A stretch of DNA of 64,000 bases from Nocardia sp. NBC_00416 (lineage in GTDB: Bacteria; Actinomycetota; Actinomycetes; Mycobacteriales; Mycobacteriaceae): contig NZ_CP107932.1 in the NCBI RefSeq assembly GCF_036032445.1, forward strand, positions 2,730,501 through 2,794,500, written 5' to 3'. Shown piece after piece: positions 35,801 to 45,665 of this stretch; positions within the stretch are counted from its first letter, which is position 1; each line of letters begins with the position of its first letter. The position numbers and the translations under genes were made by a program. The notes under the pieces are model-generated. The model saw nothing but the letters and a program-made list of their open reading frames with translations, was not told the origin of the DNA and made no database searches.

Positions 35801-38800
35801 CGAGCAGTTCGGCCAGCGCGACCGGCGGTTCGGCGGGCCCACCCGCCAGCGGAACGAGATTGCCGTACTCGCGCCGCTCCAGGACATTGATATCGCCGAC
35901 CGGGCGCCGCGGTGCGCCGACCGCCGCGTCCAGCACGGCGACGAACCTCCGCGCGATGGCGGCCACCGTCCGCTCGTCGAACACATCGGTGGCGTAACCG
36001 ATTTCGGCGTGCAGCTCGCCACCGGAGTTGTCGTCGTGCACTTCGAGCTGGAGGTCGAACTTGGCGATCTCTCCGTCCAGCGGCAGGATCTCGGTGCGCA
36101 CCCCGGGCAGGACGAGCTCCAGCTCGCCGGCATTGTCGTAGGACAGCATCACCTGGAACAGCGGATGACGTGCCCCGGAACGTTCCGGATTCACCACCTC
36201 GACCAGCCGTTCGAACGGCACGTCGGCGTTGGCGAAGGCGTTCAGATCGGTTTCCCGGACGATATCGAGCATCCGGTCGAAATCGGCGCCCGGATCGACC
36301 TCGGTCCGCAGCACCAGGGTGTTCACGAACATCCCGACCAATTCGTCCAGCGCGGGATCGGTACGGCCCGCGATGGGAGTGCCGATGACGATATCGGTGC
36401 TCCCGCAGATCCGCGACAGCAGTGTCGCCAGCGCGGCGTGCACCACCATGAACATGCTGGCGCCGCGCGAAGCCGCGAGATCGGCCGCCGCGCGGCGGGT
36501 TCCGGCCGGAATAGTGAAGGCGACCCGCCCGCCCTCGGTGGAGCGGCGGGCCGGACGTGGCCGGTCCAGCGGGAGGTCGAGCTGGTCGGGCAAACCGGCC
36601 AGTTCGGCTCGCCAGTGGGTCACCTGCCGGCTCAGCGCGCTCGCCGGATCGGATTCCTCACCGAGCAGTTCCCGCTGCCACAGCGCGAAATCCGCGTACT
36701 GCACCGGCAATGGAGTCCAGTCGGGCGCCCGGCCGGCAGCCCGCTCCTCGACGGCGGCGGTCAGGTCCCGGACGAGCGGCGCGATGGACCATCCGTCACC
36801 GCAGATGTGATGGAGCACCAGAACCAGGACATGACAGTCGTCGTCGGTGGCGTACAGGGCGACGCGGAACGGGAACTCCGTGCGCAGATCGAACGGGCGC
36901 GAGACGAATTCGGCGGCCGTATCCGTGATCTCGGCGTCGTGCACGTCGATCACGTCGATCCGCACCGGAACATCCGATACCGGATGCACCTGCTGATAGG
37001 GACCGTCCCCGGTATCGGGGAAGGTGGTGCGCAGGCTCTCGTGCCGCTCCAGCACATCCAGCAGGCCGGCGCGCAGCGCATCGATATCGAGAATGCCGTC
37101 CAACTGCACCGCGAGCGGCATGTTGTAGGCGGCGGCGTGCTCGGCGAACCGGTTCAGGATCCACAGGCGCTGCTGGGCCGGGGAGAGCGGGATCCGGTCC
37201 GGGCGGGTCATCGGAACCAGTTGCGGGGAAGCGAGATCCGGATCGTGCGCGCTGAACCGCTGGGCGAGTTCGGCGATGGTGCCGGCCTCGAACAGGTCGC
37301 GAATGGTCAGCGCGGTACCGAGGGCGGAGTTGATCCGCGCCACCGCACGGGCGGCGACCAGCGAATTCCCGCCCATTTCGAAGAAGCCGTCGTCGATACC
37401 GATCTCGGGAACCCCGAGCAGTTCGGCGAAAATGGTGGCCAGCACCTCTTCGACGTCGGTACGCGGCGCTGTCCGGGCCCGTTCCCCGCTGGGCGCCGGC
37501 GCCGGCAGCGCGGCGCGATTGATCTTGCCGTTGCTGCTCAGCGGCATTTCGCCGAGCGCGGTCACCGTAGTGGGCACCATGTAGCCGGGCAACGACCGGG
37601 CCAGGCGCGCCCGCACCGCGTCGGTGTCGACGACGGCGGCGCCGCGGGCGACCACATAGGCGGCCAATTGGTCGCCGGCCGGTGTGGTGTGGGCGACGCA
37701 GACCGCCCGAGCGATCGTTTCGTCGGCCAGCAGCGCCGATTCGATCTCGCCGAGTTCGATCCGCAGGCCGCGGATCTTGACCTGGAAATCGGTGCGCCCC
37801 AGGTATTCCAGCACGCCCTGCTCGGTGTCCGCGACGCCGAGCCGCCACCGGGCCAGATCACCCGTGCGATACATGCGCGCGCCCGGTGTGAAGGGATCGG
37901 CGACGAACCGTTCGGCCGTCAGCGCGGCCTGCCCGGAGTAACCCCGGGCCAGCTGCACACCGGACAGGTACAACTCCCCCACCGCGCCCGGCGCCACCGG
38001 GCGCAACGCGGCATCGAGCACATAGGTGCGGGTGTTCCACACCGGCGAGCCGATCGGGACGGCATCGGGATCCGGCGGGCAGGGCCAGTAGGTCACATCG
38101 ACCGCGGCCTCGGTGGGCCCGTAGAGGTTGTGCAGGCGCGGCCCGGGCAGGGCGGCGTAGAAATCGCGCACGGTCGCCGGCGGTAGCGCTTCCCCGCTGC
38201 AGAAGACCCGGCGCAGCGATTCGCAGTCGCGGACTTCGGTATCGGTGACGAACACCGAGAGCATCGACGGGACGAAATGCGCAGTGGTGACGCTGTTCTC
38301 CCGGATGACGCGAGCCAGATACGCAGGGTCGCGATGGCCGTCGGGCCGGGCGACCACCAGGCGGGCTCCGGTCTGCAACGGCCAGAAGAACTCCCACACC
38401 GAGACGTCGAAGGTCGCGGGAGTTTTCTGCAGCACCGCGTCGGTGTGGTCGAGCGGATACTCGTGCTGCATCCAGCGCAACCGGTTCACGATGGCGTGAT
38501 GGGTGACGCCGACACCCTTCGGGGCGCCGGTGGAACCGGAGGTGAACAGGAGATAGGCGAGATGGTCCCCGCGCAGCGGGATGATCCGGTCGGCGTCGGT
38601 GACGGGCGCGGGATCGAACCCGGACAGATCGGCGGTGTCGACCGCGAGGACGTCGGTGTTCCCGGGTACCGCGAGTCCGTCCCGGTCGGCGACCAGCAGT
38701 GCGACCGGGTTCGCCTCGGCCAGGATCTGCTCGAGCCGCTGGACCGGATGTTCCGGATCCAGCGGTAGATAGGCTGCCCCCGTTTTGACCACGGCGTACA

Positions 38801-40415
38801 TCCCGACCACGAGCTCGAGACTGCGCCGCAGACACAGCCCGACCACTCGTTCGGGCCCGGCTCCGGCGGCGATCAGCAGGCGCGCCAACCGGTTGGCGCG
38901 GGCGTCGAGTTCGCCGTAGGTTAGTGCCGCACCCTCGAACTGCAACGCCACGGCATCCGGGCGGTCGGCCGCCCGGTTGGCGAAAATGCCTGCCAGCGTG
39001 CCGGATTCGACCGCCGCAGCCGTATCGTTCCAGGTATGCAGCACCTGCTGCTGTTCGGTATCGGTGAGAACGGGCAGGAGCCGTACGGGAGTATCGACGT
39101 CGGTGGTGAGGAACCGCTCCAGGAACCCCAGGAACCTGCGGTGGTGGGTGTCGACCTCGTCCTCGCTGTAGAGCAGCGGATTGGCCTCGAAATCGAGATG
39201 GACCCGGCCGCCGTCGCCGTTGTAGAGATTGACCGACAGGTCCTCGACCGGCCCGGTGGCCAGCACGTGCACCGTGACATCGAGGTCGGCGAATCGCAGC
39301 GGGCGCGCGAACAGCATGATGTTGATCATCGGGCCGAAGAAGCCACGAGTGTCGCGGTCGTACCCGCAGTCGCGCCGGATATCGTCGTGCCGGTAGCGCT
39401 GATGCCGCAACGCGCCGGTGATCTGGCGTTCCACCGTGCGCACGACATCCTCGAGCGTGGTGCCCGATTCGAACCGGATGCGCAGCGGCACCACGTTCGA
39501 CACCACTCCCGCGGACCGGCGCAGCGACACCGTGGTGCGCGCCGACACCGGCAGGCTCAACACCACGTCGTTCTCACCCGTCATGGCCCGGACGTAACAG
39601 GCCATGGCCGCAGCGAACAGCACCGGATTGGAGGCTCCGCGCTCCGCCGCGGCCGTCGCCACGGTCGCCTCGGTGGTCTCACTGAGCGTCATCGTCGCGA
39701 GCCGGCGTCCCGCGTCCGCCGTCGCCGGCGGATTCGCGACGGTCGACAGACTGACCACCGGGCCGACGTCGTCGAGAATCTCGCCCCAGTACGCACGATC
39801 GGTCGCGAAACGCTGCGAGTTCCGGTATTCGTTCTCCCCCGCGTACAGCTCGGGCAGCGGAGTCGCCCGCGATACCGACGGTTCCCTGGATTCGGCGTAG
39901 GCGGTGTAGATCTCGGCTGTACGGACCAGCGCGTTCATCGCCGCGTAGCCGTCGATGACGATGTGATGGGCACGGGAATACCAGATGTAGTCCTGATCGC
40001 CGGTGCGCAGCACGGCATTGAACACGAGCGGGTCGTGATCGAAGTCGATCGGCGTGCGGGCGTCGTCTTTCATCCAGCGCAGCGCGGCGGCGTGCGGGTC
40101 CGGTTCGGACCGCAGATCGACACGTGCCCAACCCGGTCGCAAGGCCGGATCGAGTACCTGGTGCGGCACCCCGTCGATCTGCACGATGCGTTGCAGGCCG
40201 ACCTCGGTCTCGACGCCGAAGCGTTCGATCGAGTACAGCAGCAGTCCCGGATCCAGATCACCGTGGAACTCCACGTACTCGGCGATGATGAGAGGGATAT
40301 CCGGCTGTATCCGCTGGGCGTACCACATCGCCGTCTGCGCGGGTGTGAGCGGAAAGGGCTCGACCGAAATTTCTGCCGACGAACTGCTATCGACCCCGGT
40401 GGCCGACGATCTCAT
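26865..40415 (-). CDS. Tetramodular non-ribosomal peptide synthetase (C-A-T x4, TE)
   Basis: 4,516 aa from ATG 40415 (GGAG eight bases upstream; the TTG just before it is less likely). Module 1: C with HHIVIDG near residue 152, A with SGSTG near 626, T with GGNSL near 1014. Module 2: C HHICGDG near 1206, A near 1695, T near 2071. Module 3: C HHIAADG near 2258, A near 2747, T near 3126. Module 4: C HHIAMDG near 3317, A near 3807, T near 4188. TE: GWSLGG near 4323. No epimerisation, methylation or reductase domain. The first C-A region is EntF-like throughout. Reading Stachelhaus positions, A1 has D-V-W-H-F-S-L-V-D, identical to EntF, so serine. A2 (D-A-L-F-M-G-M-V-A), A3 (D-A-L-F-M-G-A-V-V) and A4 (D-A-L-F-L-G-V-I-V) form hydrophobic pockets I cannot assign. 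All catalytic motifs look intact. The EntF-like starter C domain implies an acyl or aryl group delivered in trans; no partner gene is in the window. No MbtH gene is nearby. Confidence 0.97.
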   Translation of the reverse strand: MRSSATGVDSSSSAEISVEPFPLTPAQTAMWYAQRIQPDIPLIIAEYVEFHGDLDPGLLLYSIERFGVETEVGLQRIVQIDGVPHQVLDPALRPGWARVDLRSEPDPHAAALRWMKDDARTPIDFDHDPLVFNAVLRTGDQDYIWYSRAHHIVIDGYAAMNALVRTAEIYTAYAESREPSVSRATPLPELYAGENEYRNSQRFATDRAYWGEILDDVGPVVSLSTVANPPATADAGRRLATMTLSETTEATVATAAAERGASNPVLFAAAMACYVRAMTGENDVVLSLPVSARTTVSLRRSAGVVSNVVPLRIRFESGTTLEDVVRTVERQITGALRHQRYRHDDIRRDCGYDRDTRGFFGPMINIMLFARPLRFADLDVTVHVLATGPVEDLSVNLYNGDGGRVHLDFEANPLLYSEDEVDTHHRRFLGFLERFLTTDVDTPVRLLPVLTDTEQQQVLHTWNDTAAAVESGTLAGIFANRAADRPDAVALQFEGAALTYGELDARANRLARLLIAAGAGPERVVGLCLRRSLELVVGMYAVVKTGAAYLPLDPEHPVQRLEQILAEANPVALLVADRDGLAVPGNTDVLAVDTADLSGFDPAPVTDADRIIPLRGDHLAYLLFTSGSTGAPKGVGVTHHAIVNRLRWMQHEYPLDHTDAVLQKTPATFDVSVWEFFWPLQTGARLVVARPDGHRDPAYLARVIRENSVTTAHFVPSMLSVFVTDTEVRDCESLRRVFCSGEALPPATVRDFYAALPGPRLHNLYGPTEAAVDVTYWPCPPDPDAVPIGSPVWNTRTYVLDAALRPVAPGAVGELYLSGVQLARGYSGQAALTAERFVADPFTPGARMYRTGDLARWRLGVADTEQGVLEYLGRTDFQVKIRGLRIELGEIESALLADETIARAVCVAHTTPAGDQLAAYVVARGAAVVDTDAVRARLARSLPGYMVPTTVTALGEMPLSSNGKINRAALPAPAPSGERARTAPRTDVEEVLATIFAELLGVPEIGIDDGFFEMGGNSLVAARAVARINSALGTALTIRDLFEAGTIAELAQRFSAHDPDLASPQLVPMTRPDRIPLSPAQQRLWILNRFAEHAAAYNMPLAVQLDGILDIDALRAGLLDVLERHESLRTTFPDTGDGPYQQVHPVSDVPVRIDVIDVHDAEITDTAAEFVSRPFDLRTEFPFRVALYATDDDCHVLVLVLHHICGDGWSIAPLVRDLTAAVEERAAGRAPDWTPLPVQYADFALWQRELLGEESDPASALSRQVTHWRAELAGLPDQLDLPLDRPRPARRSTEGGRVAFTIPAGTRRAAADLAASRGASMFMVVHAALATLLSRICGSTDIVIGTPIAGRTDPALDELVGMFVNTLVLRTEVDPGADFDRMLDIVRETDLNAFANADVPFERLVEVVNPERSGARHPLFQVMLSYDNAGELELVLPGVRTEILPLDGEIAKFDLQLEVHDDNSGGELHAEIGYATDVFDERTVAAIARRFVAVLDAAVGAPRRPVGDINVLERREYGNLVPLAGGPAEPPVALAELLGRSAVRDPDGVAVRYRGRDTTYRELDERANRVARLLIEQGAGPETVVVLALPRGLDAITAVWAVAKTGAAYVPVDPGYPPERIAHMLTDSGARLGVTGQEQLSSLPERAGVVESWLVLGSLEFETDCAAVSSAPITDADRIAPLRTTHPAYLIYTSGSTGTPKAVVVTHGGLASFAAEQCYLFGVTPVSRTLHFSSPSFDASVLELLLGFACGATVVIAGPEIYGGSELATLLRNERVTHAFITPAALATVDPAGLDQLQTVMVGGEACGPELVAAWADRYRMHNMYGPSEATVAATMSGPMRPGRPVPLGHPVRGMRLFVLDSRLRPVPPGTPGELYVSGPGVARGYLGRHGLTAARFVPNPYGRRGERMYRTGDLVVTDRSGRLRFLGRADDQVKLRGFRIELSEIDHVLHGCSGVRSALTVVHTDAHGRQRLAAYIVADADMDPAEVRATARAHLPGYMVPDAVTVLDEFPKAPSGKLDRKALPEPVFLGTAVTSRAPATEAERRVTEVFSEVLGVEVTGAEDGFFDLGGNSLLATRLVGALYDRFGVDLPVRTVFDAPTVAALTEQLIRTPVTARIPLAPYDPRPERLPLSLPQQRLWFLNRFAPESSAYNIAFVLDIEGALDVPALRAALGDIVERHEVLRTVFPDDGHGAQQRILPTAWALPSLEVRDTDPAGADALLRESATAGFDLTAGTPLRATLLRAGKDRYQLGVVVHHIAADGWSLGPLTRDLAVAYQARRTGSGPTWTPLTVQYADFGLWQREHLGAETDPDSLAARQLGYWRDQLTGLPEELPLPYDRPRPAEPEATAASVRRSIPEPVRRALADLARAEGVSPFMLLRSALAVLLRAVTGGRDIAIGTPVAGRTDRRLDDLVGMFVNTLVLRSEVDPVRAFTDLLRADRDTELGALAHADIPFEQVVAALGHDPRATGRHPLFQVALTVQDTPVPTLELPGLSVDAAALDIARAKFDLELRAGDLAAGDIEFVYADELFDASTVEILADRFLRVLDAIATRPGVAVGDIDARTDTERAAHSPARGPAPGIPRTLAALFGSTVLAHGPRRALYEDDTVLTYAELDRRANRLARALIRRGLGTGDKVALGLTRSADSVTAMLAIAKSGAAFVPVDPNYPAERIAHMLGDSGCSVGVTRVGHADGLRAAGGADIDWLLLDSPAGRTEIGGSAADPVNDSDRVRPLRITDPAYLIYTSGSTGTPKGVTATHGALADLADEFRDRMAVNPAARTLHFSSPSFDAAVLDLLLAIGAGAAMVIVPPEVYGGDELAELMTRAEVTHTFITPAALATIDRERWPLPALRGLMVGGEHLGPELVARWAPGRRMFNAYGPTETTVVVSVTPVAVDGPAELGALIRGTRALVLDERLRPVPTGVPGELYLAGPGLARGYHERFGLTASRFVADPYGPAGSRIYRTGDVVRWTRDGGLRYLGRSDNQVKVRGFRIELGEITSALTAHPAVHFAHTEVRHLGGSDRLVAYVHPADPARRPEPEELREHLARRLPRHMVPAAFTLLDEIPLTPVGKLDIAALPEPRALPAAAGGRAPGSESERLVARIMGELVDAVVTEADESFFDIGGNSLLATQLVGRLDAATGVRLPVRAVFAAPTVAELAARLDGETAGSGAALVRRERPARIPLSPAQQRLWFLNRFGGSEESGGAYNIPVVLRLRGPLDRAALLAALHNLQEQHETLRTVFPEIDGEPSQLVLDAAQARIILQSPVADDAGHGAAIERFITPGFDLATEIPVRAALFVVAPDEHILVLVVHHIAMDGWSLEPLAADVAAAYRAIRLGAEPQSDPEQLQYIDYTLWQRDLLGDEDDPAAPIRRQLDYWRTRLDGLPELLAVPADRPRPPVPSYRGGTVEQRIDARVHRELRDLAARHNVSLFMVLHAALAVLLHRLTGVDDIAVGTPVAGRGRPELDRMIGMFVNTLVLRTPVAHNDRFTELLDAVRDTDLDAFGHADLPFERLVEVLNPVRSQSHHPLFQVMLSVRDEPVRALELPGLSIEAMDIDAGIAKFDLQFTLTECHTGDRSPDGISVAVNYSADLFDEPTAARLNRRLVRLLGAIAADPAVVIGDLELLEPTEWSALAPLRRADPDQPCTLAEVFAAAVNVDRRAVALATTGVEVTYDALDRWSNRLARVLIEHGVGPETLVALGIPRTVESVATVLAVTKTGAAFVPVDPGYPAARITHMLADSGAAVGLTLAEHREQLPEEVRWLALDDRDVREQVLRASSAPITDADRLAPLRMDNPAYVIYTSGSTGTPKGVVVTHRGLSNFAAETAHRFDVRSGSRILHFATPSFDAAMLDLLFALGGAGTLVLTPPGVVGGAELARVLIAERITHAFITTAALATVDPEGITDFQHVLVGGEALPAEVVARWAPGRNLHNVYGPTETTIVTVMSPPLAPGGPIPIGEPIRGVAAMVLDGRLRPAPLGVTGELYLAGGALARGYHDRPGLTAQRFVANPFGKPGERMYRTGDLVRIRTGADGGPGDIEYVGRTDHQVKIRGFRIELGEIDAALSRHPAVEFSYTTGHRTAAGATALVAYVKAGSATTAAALTAHLSELVPNYMVPQSIMLIDRLPLTPVGKLDRAALPEPVFTAAEGYRAPVGPVEAALCEIFAEVLGVERVGAGDGFFELGGNSLLATKVVAHAREAGFELPMQLLFGESTPAALAARLGDGSAADAMKLALAPLLPLRPDTGTGRPPLFCVHPAIGLAWCYAGLLAELPADQPVYGLQAPQAGGAPGFGSIAEAAEHYIAHIRTVQPHGPYHLLGWSLGGLIAQEVAVRLQAAGDEVALLGMLDSYRLSDDLAADAMPSIREILGEFGGELGVDDAEPTLAEAAELLRSRPGPFAALTLDHLERLYAGYADGTVQANGFRPGVFRGDLLFFAAAADPVNLAAPDRHPGAWQGFVTGAVHAHDIACTHAEMTTAESLAVIGPVLRRHLGDRVPAMETRSQLAIETKEKAQ

Positions 40416-40659
40416 CAATCACTCCGTTCTACCACTGGATACTCCCCGAACAGCCCACAACCGACCTGTACCGGTCGTGGGGTGTGATTCACGACTGGTT
40501 ATTCGGAGCATCGCCTTGGATGGATTGCAGTCGAAACCGAACGGTTACCTGAAGCCGGAAAAGCCCTCGAACAACAGTGTCCGAATTCCGGCGCGCTGCC
40601 TGGCACCGGGAGGCAGAATTTCGCCTCACTTCATGCGCGGCGGCCCGGGCGCTGCCTAG

Positions 40660-40688
40660 ATACTACGCACAAAGGGCCAGCATGTTTA
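40660..40688 (-). promoter_or_regulatory. Promoter candidate for the NRPS operon
   Basis: Minus strand TAAACA (40688-40683), 17-bp spacer, TAGTAT (40665-40660). The -10 is good, the -35 weak. It would give a leader of about 240 bases and sits in the AT-rich part of the gap. Confidence 0.3.
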
Positions 40689-40754
40689 CCCTTCGCTACC
40701 AAAAAATAAACACTGCGCTGCACGACGGATCGATCGACATCCAGCAGAACAACA

Positions 40755-40776
40755 CCGACCCGCCGGCGGCGGTCGG
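40755..40776 (-). terminator. Hairpin terminator after lnt
   Basis: On the minus strand CCGACC-GCC / GGC-GGGTCGG with one bulge, followed by TGTTGTTCT, 17 bases beyond the lnt stop. It would separate lnt from the NRPS promoter. Confidence 0.5.
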
Positions 40777-40792
40777 CGAACCGATCCGGCGG

Positions 40793-42436
40793 TCAGCCGG
40801 ACACGGGCGCGGCGTGGTCCTCGCCCCGGCGGCGACGGTCGCGCAGCCGAACGATCGCGATCACCACTCCGGCCGCCGTCACGAGCACGGCGACCAGTTC
40901 CGGCCAGGGCCCCAGCACTGTCGCCGGGGTGTGCGAATTGCGCAGCGGCACCTCGGCGACCAGGGCTTCGGGTTCGAACAGCGCGCTCTCCTGCCGCACA
41001 CTTCCGTCCGCGGCGATGATCGCGCTGACCCCCGAAGTGGCGGCCACGACCAGCGAGCGCCCGTGTTCGACCGCCCGCACCCTGGACATCGCGAGTTGTT
41101 GGTAAGTCATTTCACTATCGCCGAAAGTCGCGTTATTCGTCGGAACGGCGAGCAATTGCGCACCCGAGTGCAGTGAATCCCGGAAAGCGCGGTCGAAAGC
41201 TACTTCATAACAGGTTGCCACCCCGATTTCCGTACCTGCGGCCCGAATTGTTCCGTCCCCGTGACCCGGTACGAAGTATCCTGCTCGATCGGCATAGTCG
41301 GAAAAGAGTCGGAAGAATCCGCGCATGGGAAGGTATTCACCGAAGGGCTGTACTATTTTTTTGTCGTGACGGTCCCCCGGGCCGCCTTCCGCGGTCCAGA
41401 CCATTACCGAATTGGTGGTGGTGCCGTCCCCGTTCACCAGCACCGCACCCACCAGAATCGGTGCCGAGATCCGTCGTGCCGCCTCCGAGATGAGCGCCGC
41501 CGCGTCAGGATTGCGCAACGGGTCTATATCGGAGGAATTCTCGGGCCAGACGACTACATCCGGGGCCGGAAACAAACCGTCGGCCACCTCATCGGCCAGT
41601 TGTTCGGTCCGCCGGACATGATTGTCGAGCACGGCCCGGCGCTGCGCATTGAAATCCAGGCCCAATCGCGGCACGCTGCCCTGGATCGCGGCCACTGTGA
41701 TGGTGCGGTCCCCGTCCAACGGGCCGGGCAAGGTCGCCTGCAGCGCCAGGCCGGCCACCGGGAGCAGCACACAGGTCAGCGCGGCCACCGCCGTCGCCAC
41801 CCGGCCGCCGCGGCCGGCGGCGTCCACCACATACCCCGGGGCGGCGAAGCGAGAACCCGAGGCCCGGACCAGGCCGAGGACGACCGCGGCGCCGCAGGTG
41901 CCACTGAGCGCGACGGCGAAACTCACCAGTGGCGCGCCACCGAAAGCGGCCAGCGGCAGGAACCAGCCGTCCGCCTGACCGAACGCCAGCCGTCCCCAGG
42001 GAAACCCGCCGAACGGAAAGCTCGACCTGCCCCATTCGGCGGCCGTCCAGGCCAGCGCGAGCCACAGCGGCCAACCCGGGAGCCTGCCCAGTATCCGGCC
42101 CAGCATTCCGAACAGGCCCAGATACACCGAGCACGCGAGCGACAGCGCGAGCCAGGGCACCGGCCCGACATAGATCCCGGTCCACGGCAGCAACGGCAGA
42201 AAGAAACCGAGCCCGGCGAGGAATCCGTAACCGAACCCGGAGCGCCACCGGGTCCCGCCGCGCACCACCAGGGTCAGCAGCACGATCCCCACGGGTGCGA
42301 GGAACCACCACGGCCGCGGCGGGAAACTGCCGAACAGCAGCACACCCGCGACCACCGCGGCCACCGATCGCGCCGCCACCGGATAGCGGGTGAGCCCGTC
42401 GGTCCACCGGGCCGTCGACCTGTCGCCTCGATTCAC
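40793..42436 (-). CDS. lnt: Apolipoprotein N-acyltransferase
   Basis: 547 aa from GTG 42436. Six or so membrane helices at the N-terminus (VAGVLLFGSFPPRPWWFLAP, then IVLLTLVVRGG), AAEWGRSSFPFGGFPWGRLA typical of Lnt, and a C-terminal nitrilase-type domain (about 245-500) with the Glu-Lys-Cys triad: VVWPENSSDIDP (Glu), HDKKIVQPFGEYLPM (Lys), GVATCYEVAFD (Cys). It adds the third acyl chain to lipoproteins on the outer face of the membrane. Two lipoproteins in the window (SBP, deacetylase) are candidate substrates. Confidence 0.95.
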   Translation of the reverse strand: MNRGDRSTARWTDGLTRYPVAARSVAAVVAGVLLFGSFPPRPWWFLAPVGIVLLTLVVRGGTRWRSGFGYGFLAGLGFFLPLLPWTGIYVGPVPWLALSLACSVYLGLFGMLGRILGRLPGWPLWLALAWTAAEWGRSSFPFGGFPWGRLAFGQADGWFLPLAAFGGAPLVSFAVALSGTCGAAVVLGLVRASGSRFAAPGYVVDAAGRGGRVATAVAALTCVLLPVAGLALQATLPGPLDGDRTITVAAIQGSVPRLGLDFNAQRRAVLDNHVRRTEQLADEVADGLFPAPDVVVWPENSSDIDPLRNPDAAALISEAARRISAPILVGAVLVNGDGTTTNSVMVWTAEGGPGDRHDKKIVQPFGEYLPMRGFFRLFSDYADRAGYFVPGHGDGTIRAAGTEIGVATCYEVAFDRAFRDSLHSGAQLLAVPTNNATFGDSEMTYQQLAMSRVRAVEHGRSLVVAATSGVSAIIAADGSVRQESALFEPEALVAEVPLRNSHTPATVLGPWPELVAVLVTAAGVVIAIVRLRDRRRRGEDHAAPVSG

Positions 42437-42570
42437 TGCCACATCCTGTCGTTCCGTACGAGATCCGGCCGGGTACTGGTCCCGCTGATCCGCCGCGCCG
42501 CGGCCGCCGGCCCGGCCCCGGGCGAATCGTGCGGACCGCATCGTGTCCGTGCATGCGCCACGGCACACGC

Positions 42571-44169
42571 TCACGCGTGGTAGATGGTGCTGCCCCGGTG
42601 CACGGTGCGCAGGCACCTGGGCAGCGCGGCATCCGGCGTCAGCGGTGGCAGACCCGGCACGCGGGACCGCGGGTCGGTGGACCAGCGCTGCACCGAATCC
42701 GTGGGGGCGGCGACAACGAGATCGTCGGCCGCCCAGACCGCGTAGGACGCGGGCGCACCCGGGACCAGAGTTCCGGCCACTCCGTCCCGGACCCCGCCCG
42801 CCCGCCACGCGCCGCGGGTGGCGGCGGCGAAGGCGGCGCGCGGCGAGAGGCCGTGCCCGGGCGTTCGGTGCTGGACGGCCGCCCGCACCGCCGCCCACGG
42901 ATCGAGCGCCGTGACCGGCGCGTCCGAGCCGATGGCCAGCGAGACCCCGGCCGAGGCCATGGCGGCGAACGGATTCAGCGCGGCGGCGCGGGTGGCGCCC
43001 AACCGTTCGGCGTACATACCGTCGGGGCCGCCCCAGGCCAGATCGAACCCGGGCTGAACGCTGGCGATGACCCCCCAGGAGGCGAGGGCCTCGATCTGCG
43101 CGGCGTCCAGCAGTTCGGCGTGCTCCACCCGGTGACCGCACGCCGCGACCGCCGGACCGCCCAGTTCGGTGGCGACCTCCCCGAAACCGGCGACGATCGC
43201 CGCGAGCGCCCCGTCACCGATCGCGTGGAAACCCGCCTGGACTCCGGCCTCGGTGCAGGCCCGCACATGCGCGGCGATCTGGGCGGCGTCCAGGTAGGAG
43301 ACACCGGTGCCGGATTCGTCGGCGTAGGGCTCCCGCAACCAGGCGGTATGCGAACCGAGGGACCCGTCCACGAAGAGATCGCCGGCCAGTCCGTGCGCGC
43401 CGAGCTCGGCCAGCACGGCCCGGGCTTCGTCCGCGGTGCGCACCGGCTGCCCCCAGTAGGCCCGCACCTGCACACCGTGTTCGAAGACGAGCAGTTCGCG
43501 CAGGTCGGTCTCGCCTTCGATATCGGGACCCGCGCATTCGTGCACGGCCGCCACTCCGTGCGCGGCCGCGTGGTCCAGCGCGGTCCGCCGCGCCGCGTCC
43601 CGCTGCGATCGGGTCAGCCGGGCCCGGGCGGCGGCCCGCACCAGATGGTGCGCCCGCGCCCGCACCGGCTCCCCGGGAACGTATCCCGGTGCCGCGCGCA
43701 GTGCCGGCACCTCGTCGAGCAGTGCCGTGGAGGCCACGGCCGAATGCGAATCCACCCGCGCCAGATACACGATCTGCCCGGGCCGCGCGGCGGCGTCTAC
43801 TTCCGCGACCGTCGGCGGCCGCCCTTCCGGCCACCGGCTCTCGTCCCAGCCGTCGGCCAGGATCGCGCCGTCGGGGTAGCGGGCCGCGTAGTCCGCGACC
43901 AGTTCCAGGCAGTGCGCCAGGGACCGCGCGGCGGACAGATCGAGACCCGACAGCTGCAGCCCGAACGCGGTGGTGTGCAGATGGGGTTCCACGAACGCCG
44001 GGGTCACGAAGGCCCCGTCCAGCTCGACGACCTCGGCGTCCGGATGCAGCGCGCGTCCGACATGATCGGCGCCGAGCCAGACGACCACGCCGTCGCTCAC
44101 CGCCATGGCGGTGGCGTCGGGCGCGCTGGGACTGTAGAACCGGCCTCCGACCAGCAGCTGCGTACTCAC
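42571..44169 (-). CDS. YtcJ-like amidohydrolase
   Basis: 532 aa from GTG 44169. Amidohydrolase_3 layout: early VTPAFVEPHLHTTAFG (HxH metal ligands), GDLFVDGSLGSHTAWLREPY, VQAGFHAIGDGALAAIVAGF, HRVEHAELLDAAQ and SLAIGSDAPVTALDPWAAV. The ligands expected for a binuclear or mononuclear zinc site are present. Substrates of this subfamily are poorly defined (N-formyl or exocyclic amide compounds). Single gene; the neighbour lnt is 134 bp downstream. Confidence 0.9.
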   Translation of the reverse strand: MSTQLLVGGRFYSPSAPDATAMAVSDGVVVWLGADHVGRALHPDAEVVELDGAFVTPAFVEPHLHTTAFGLQLSGLDLSAARSLAHCLELVADYAARYPDGAILADGWDESRWPEGRPPTVAEVDAAARPGQIVYLARVDSHSAVASTALLDEVPALRAAPGYVPGEPVRARAHHLVRAAARARLTRSQRDAARRTALDHAAAHGVAAVHECAGPDIEGETDLRELLVFEHGVQVRAYWGQPVRTADEARAVLAELGAHGLAGDLFVDGSLGSHTAWLREPYADESGTGVSYLDAAQIAAHVRACTEAGVQAGFHAIGDGALAAIVAGFGEVATELGGPAVAACGHRVEHAELLDAAQIEALASWGVIASVQPGFDLAWGGPDGMYAERLGATRAAALNPFAAMASAGVSLAIGSDAPVTALDPWAAVRAAVQHRTPGHGLSPRAAFAAATRGAWRAGGVRDGVAGTLVPGAPASYAVWAADDLVVAAPTDSVQRWSTDPRSRVPGLPPLTPDAALPRCLRTVHRGSTIYHA

Positions 44170-44292
44170 GGGGATCCAGTCTGCCGCACCGCCCCGGGCG
44201 TCGCGCGGGCCGGTCCACCCAGCCGGACCGGGCGCCCGACGCCGGTGCGCCGCCGGATCGCCCGGCGTCGCGCGGCGAATTACGCTGCCTGC

Positions 44293-44694
44293 ATGAACAA
44301 CACGCTCGGTGCGGTCGGCGCCGCCGATTACGTCCTGCTCACCACGTTCCGCAAGGACGGCACACCGGTGCCGACGCCACTGTGGGCGGTGGCGGAGCAG
44401 GACAAGTTGTACGTCTGGACCGTCACCGACAGCTGGAAGGTGAAACGGCTGCGGCGCAACCCGGAGGTGACGCTGCAGCCGTGTGATTACAAGGGCACAC
44501 CCCGCGGTGAGATGGTGCACGGCACCGGCCGGATTCTCGATGCCGCGGGCAGCGCGCGCGTCCGCGGCCTGATCCGGCGCAAATACTGGTTGACCGGACC
44601 CCTGGTGGTACTGGGCAGCACCCTGCGTCGGGGGAAAACGGGCACCATCGGTATCGAAGTCACCCCGCGTCCCGAACCCGCGGACGCCGGGTAA
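44293..44694 (+). CDS. PPOX-class F420-dependent oxidoreductase
   Basis: 133 aa split-barrel protein. YVLLTTFRKDGTPVPTPLWA and LYVWTVTDSWKVKRLRRNPE followed by VTLQPCDYKGTPRGE are the usual features of short mycobacterial/nocardial F420- or flavin-binding proteins of the PPOX class. TGPLVVLGSTLRRGKTGTIG closes the barrel. ATG 44293. Reduces an unknown substrate with F420H2. Confidence 0.9.
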   Translation: MNNTLGAVGAADYVLLTTFRKDGTPVPTPLWAVAEQDKLYVWTVTDSWKVKRLRRNPEVTLQPCDYKGTPRGEMVHGTGRILDAAGSARVRGLIRRKYWLTGPLVVLGSTLRRGKTGTIGIEVTPRPEPADAG

Positions 44695-44838
44695 CACCGC
44701 ACAGGTGGCTCTTGCGGGGAACCGGGAGCCTCCGATTCCCCCGAGCTGAAGGCGCGGCCCAGACCGCGCTCGCCGCCGAGGCGGCGTCGCCGAAGCTGTG
44801 AGGTGAGCGGATGCTCGGCACCGGACACCGCCCAACGG

Positions 44839-45558
44839 TCACCCGCTCTGCGGCCCCAGCCAGCGGTCGAGTTCGTCGGCGGCGCGGAGGTCGGCGGCGA
44901 GTTCGGCACGCTCCGCCTCGGTGAGCCCGAGTGCCGCCAGATCGGCGCGCCGGTCGGCCGCCTTGTCGGGTTTACCCAGCGCGACGGCCAGCTCGGCGAG
45001 CGCCGCGTAGGCACGCGCCCGGTCGAGCCGGCCTGCTTCGGCGCCGTGCCGGCGCAATCCGGACTCGAGCGCTCGTTCGGCGGCTTTGTCGTCGGTCTTG
45101 AAGTCGCGCAGGATCCGGGCGTTGTCGAGCACCCGGGCCAGGCCCGACAGTTCCGCCGAACCGCCGTACTCGAGACCCTCCGGTTCGTCCCTTTGTATAA
45201 AGGTGACCCAGTTGCCGTCCGGGTCGATGAGGCTGAAGCGGGACTGCCCGGGACGGAACCGGGTGACGCGCCCGAAACCCTTCGCCGGGATTCGGCCGAA
45301 CCGTTCCCGCAGGGCCGTGGTGAACGCCTCGTGCCGTCCCGCGACATCGTCCACCAGGACCAGGCAGCCCGTGTTGTCGCGCTGTTCGCGTCCGGCCGGC
45401 GGATCGGCGAAGTGTAGATCGCAGTCGTTGGCCGTGAGCGCGCCGTACACATAGGGCCTGGTCTGTTCGTGCGTGACCGTGTATCCGAGTGCGCCGTAGA
45501 AGTCGAGTGTGCGGGCCAAGTCGTGAGTGGGCAGCACCGGTACCGCGGTATCTCCCAT
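44839..45558 (-). CDS. VOC (glyoxalase/bleomycin resistance) family protein with helical C-terminal extension
   Basis: 239 aa from ATG 45558 with GGGAGG upstream. The first ~120 residues form a VOC module: VPVLPTHDLARTLDFYGALG, DLHFADPPAGREQRDNTG, LIDPDGNWVTFIQRDE with a Glu/His-type metal site. The rest is an all-helical extension with Ala/Glu/Arg repeats (LRRHGAEAGRLDRARAYAAL), unusual for simple VOC proteins. It is divergent from a PadR gene with two shared operators, so it is probably under PadR control. Perhaps a toxin-binding resistance protein. Confidence 0.85.
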   Translation of the reverse strand: MGDTAVPVLPTHDLARTLDFYGALGYTVTHEQTRPYVYGALTANDCDLHFADPPAGREQRDNTGCLVLVDDVAGRHEAFTTALRERFGRIPAKGFGRVTRFRPGQSRFSLIDPDGNWVTFIQRDEPEGLEYGGSAELSGLARVLDNARILRDFKTDDKAAERALESGLRRHGAEAGRLDRARAYAALAELAVALGKPDKAADRRADLAALGLTEAERAELAADLRAADELDRWLGPQSG

Positions 45559-45572
45559 GAAGATCCTCCCGA

Positions 45573-45588
45573 TAGTCAAGTTTGACTA
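45573..45588. promoter_or_regulatory. PadR operator 1
   Basis: TAGTCAAGTTTGACTA, a perfect 16-bp palindrome 15 bp upstream of the VOC start codon. A second, near-identical site lies 43 bp away. Confidence 0.65.
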
Positions 45589-45616
45589 CTGAAGATTAGG
45601 CGACGCCGAAGCCGGA

Positions 45617-45630
45617 AGTCAAATTTGAGT
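45617..45630. promoter_or_regulatory. PadR operator 2
   Basis: AGTCAAATTTGAGT, same arms as operator 1 with one mismatch (AGTCAA / TTGAGT). It lies 35 bp before the PadR start. Centres are 43 bp apart, about four helical turns, allowing both sites to be bound on one face. Confidence 0.6.
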
Positions 45631-45665
45631 ACCGTAGGGTTCCGGTGACGGAAGGGAGCTCGACG

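Larger units (their letters stand above)
40416..40792. other. Gene-free NRPS upstream region
   Basis: 377 bp with no convincing coding frame. It contains the lnt-side hairpin (40755-40776), an AT-rich run near 40705-40715 (ACCAAAAAATAAACA) unusual for this genome, and a promoter candidate at 40660-40688. I see no iron box of the IdeR/DmdR type. Confidence 0.5.

Noticed and set aside
28203..38186. Very long plus-strand open frames opposite the NRPS gene
   Set aside because: They are antisense shadows of GC-rich codons; their products are His/Arg/Gly-rich with no domain, while the minus strand has complete NRPS motifs throughout.
40419..40790. Iron-dependent (IdeR/DmdR) box upstream of the NRPS operon
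   Set aside because: No TTAGGTTAGGCTAACCTAA-like 19-mer was found on either strand of the gap, so a siderophore call is not supported by regulation.
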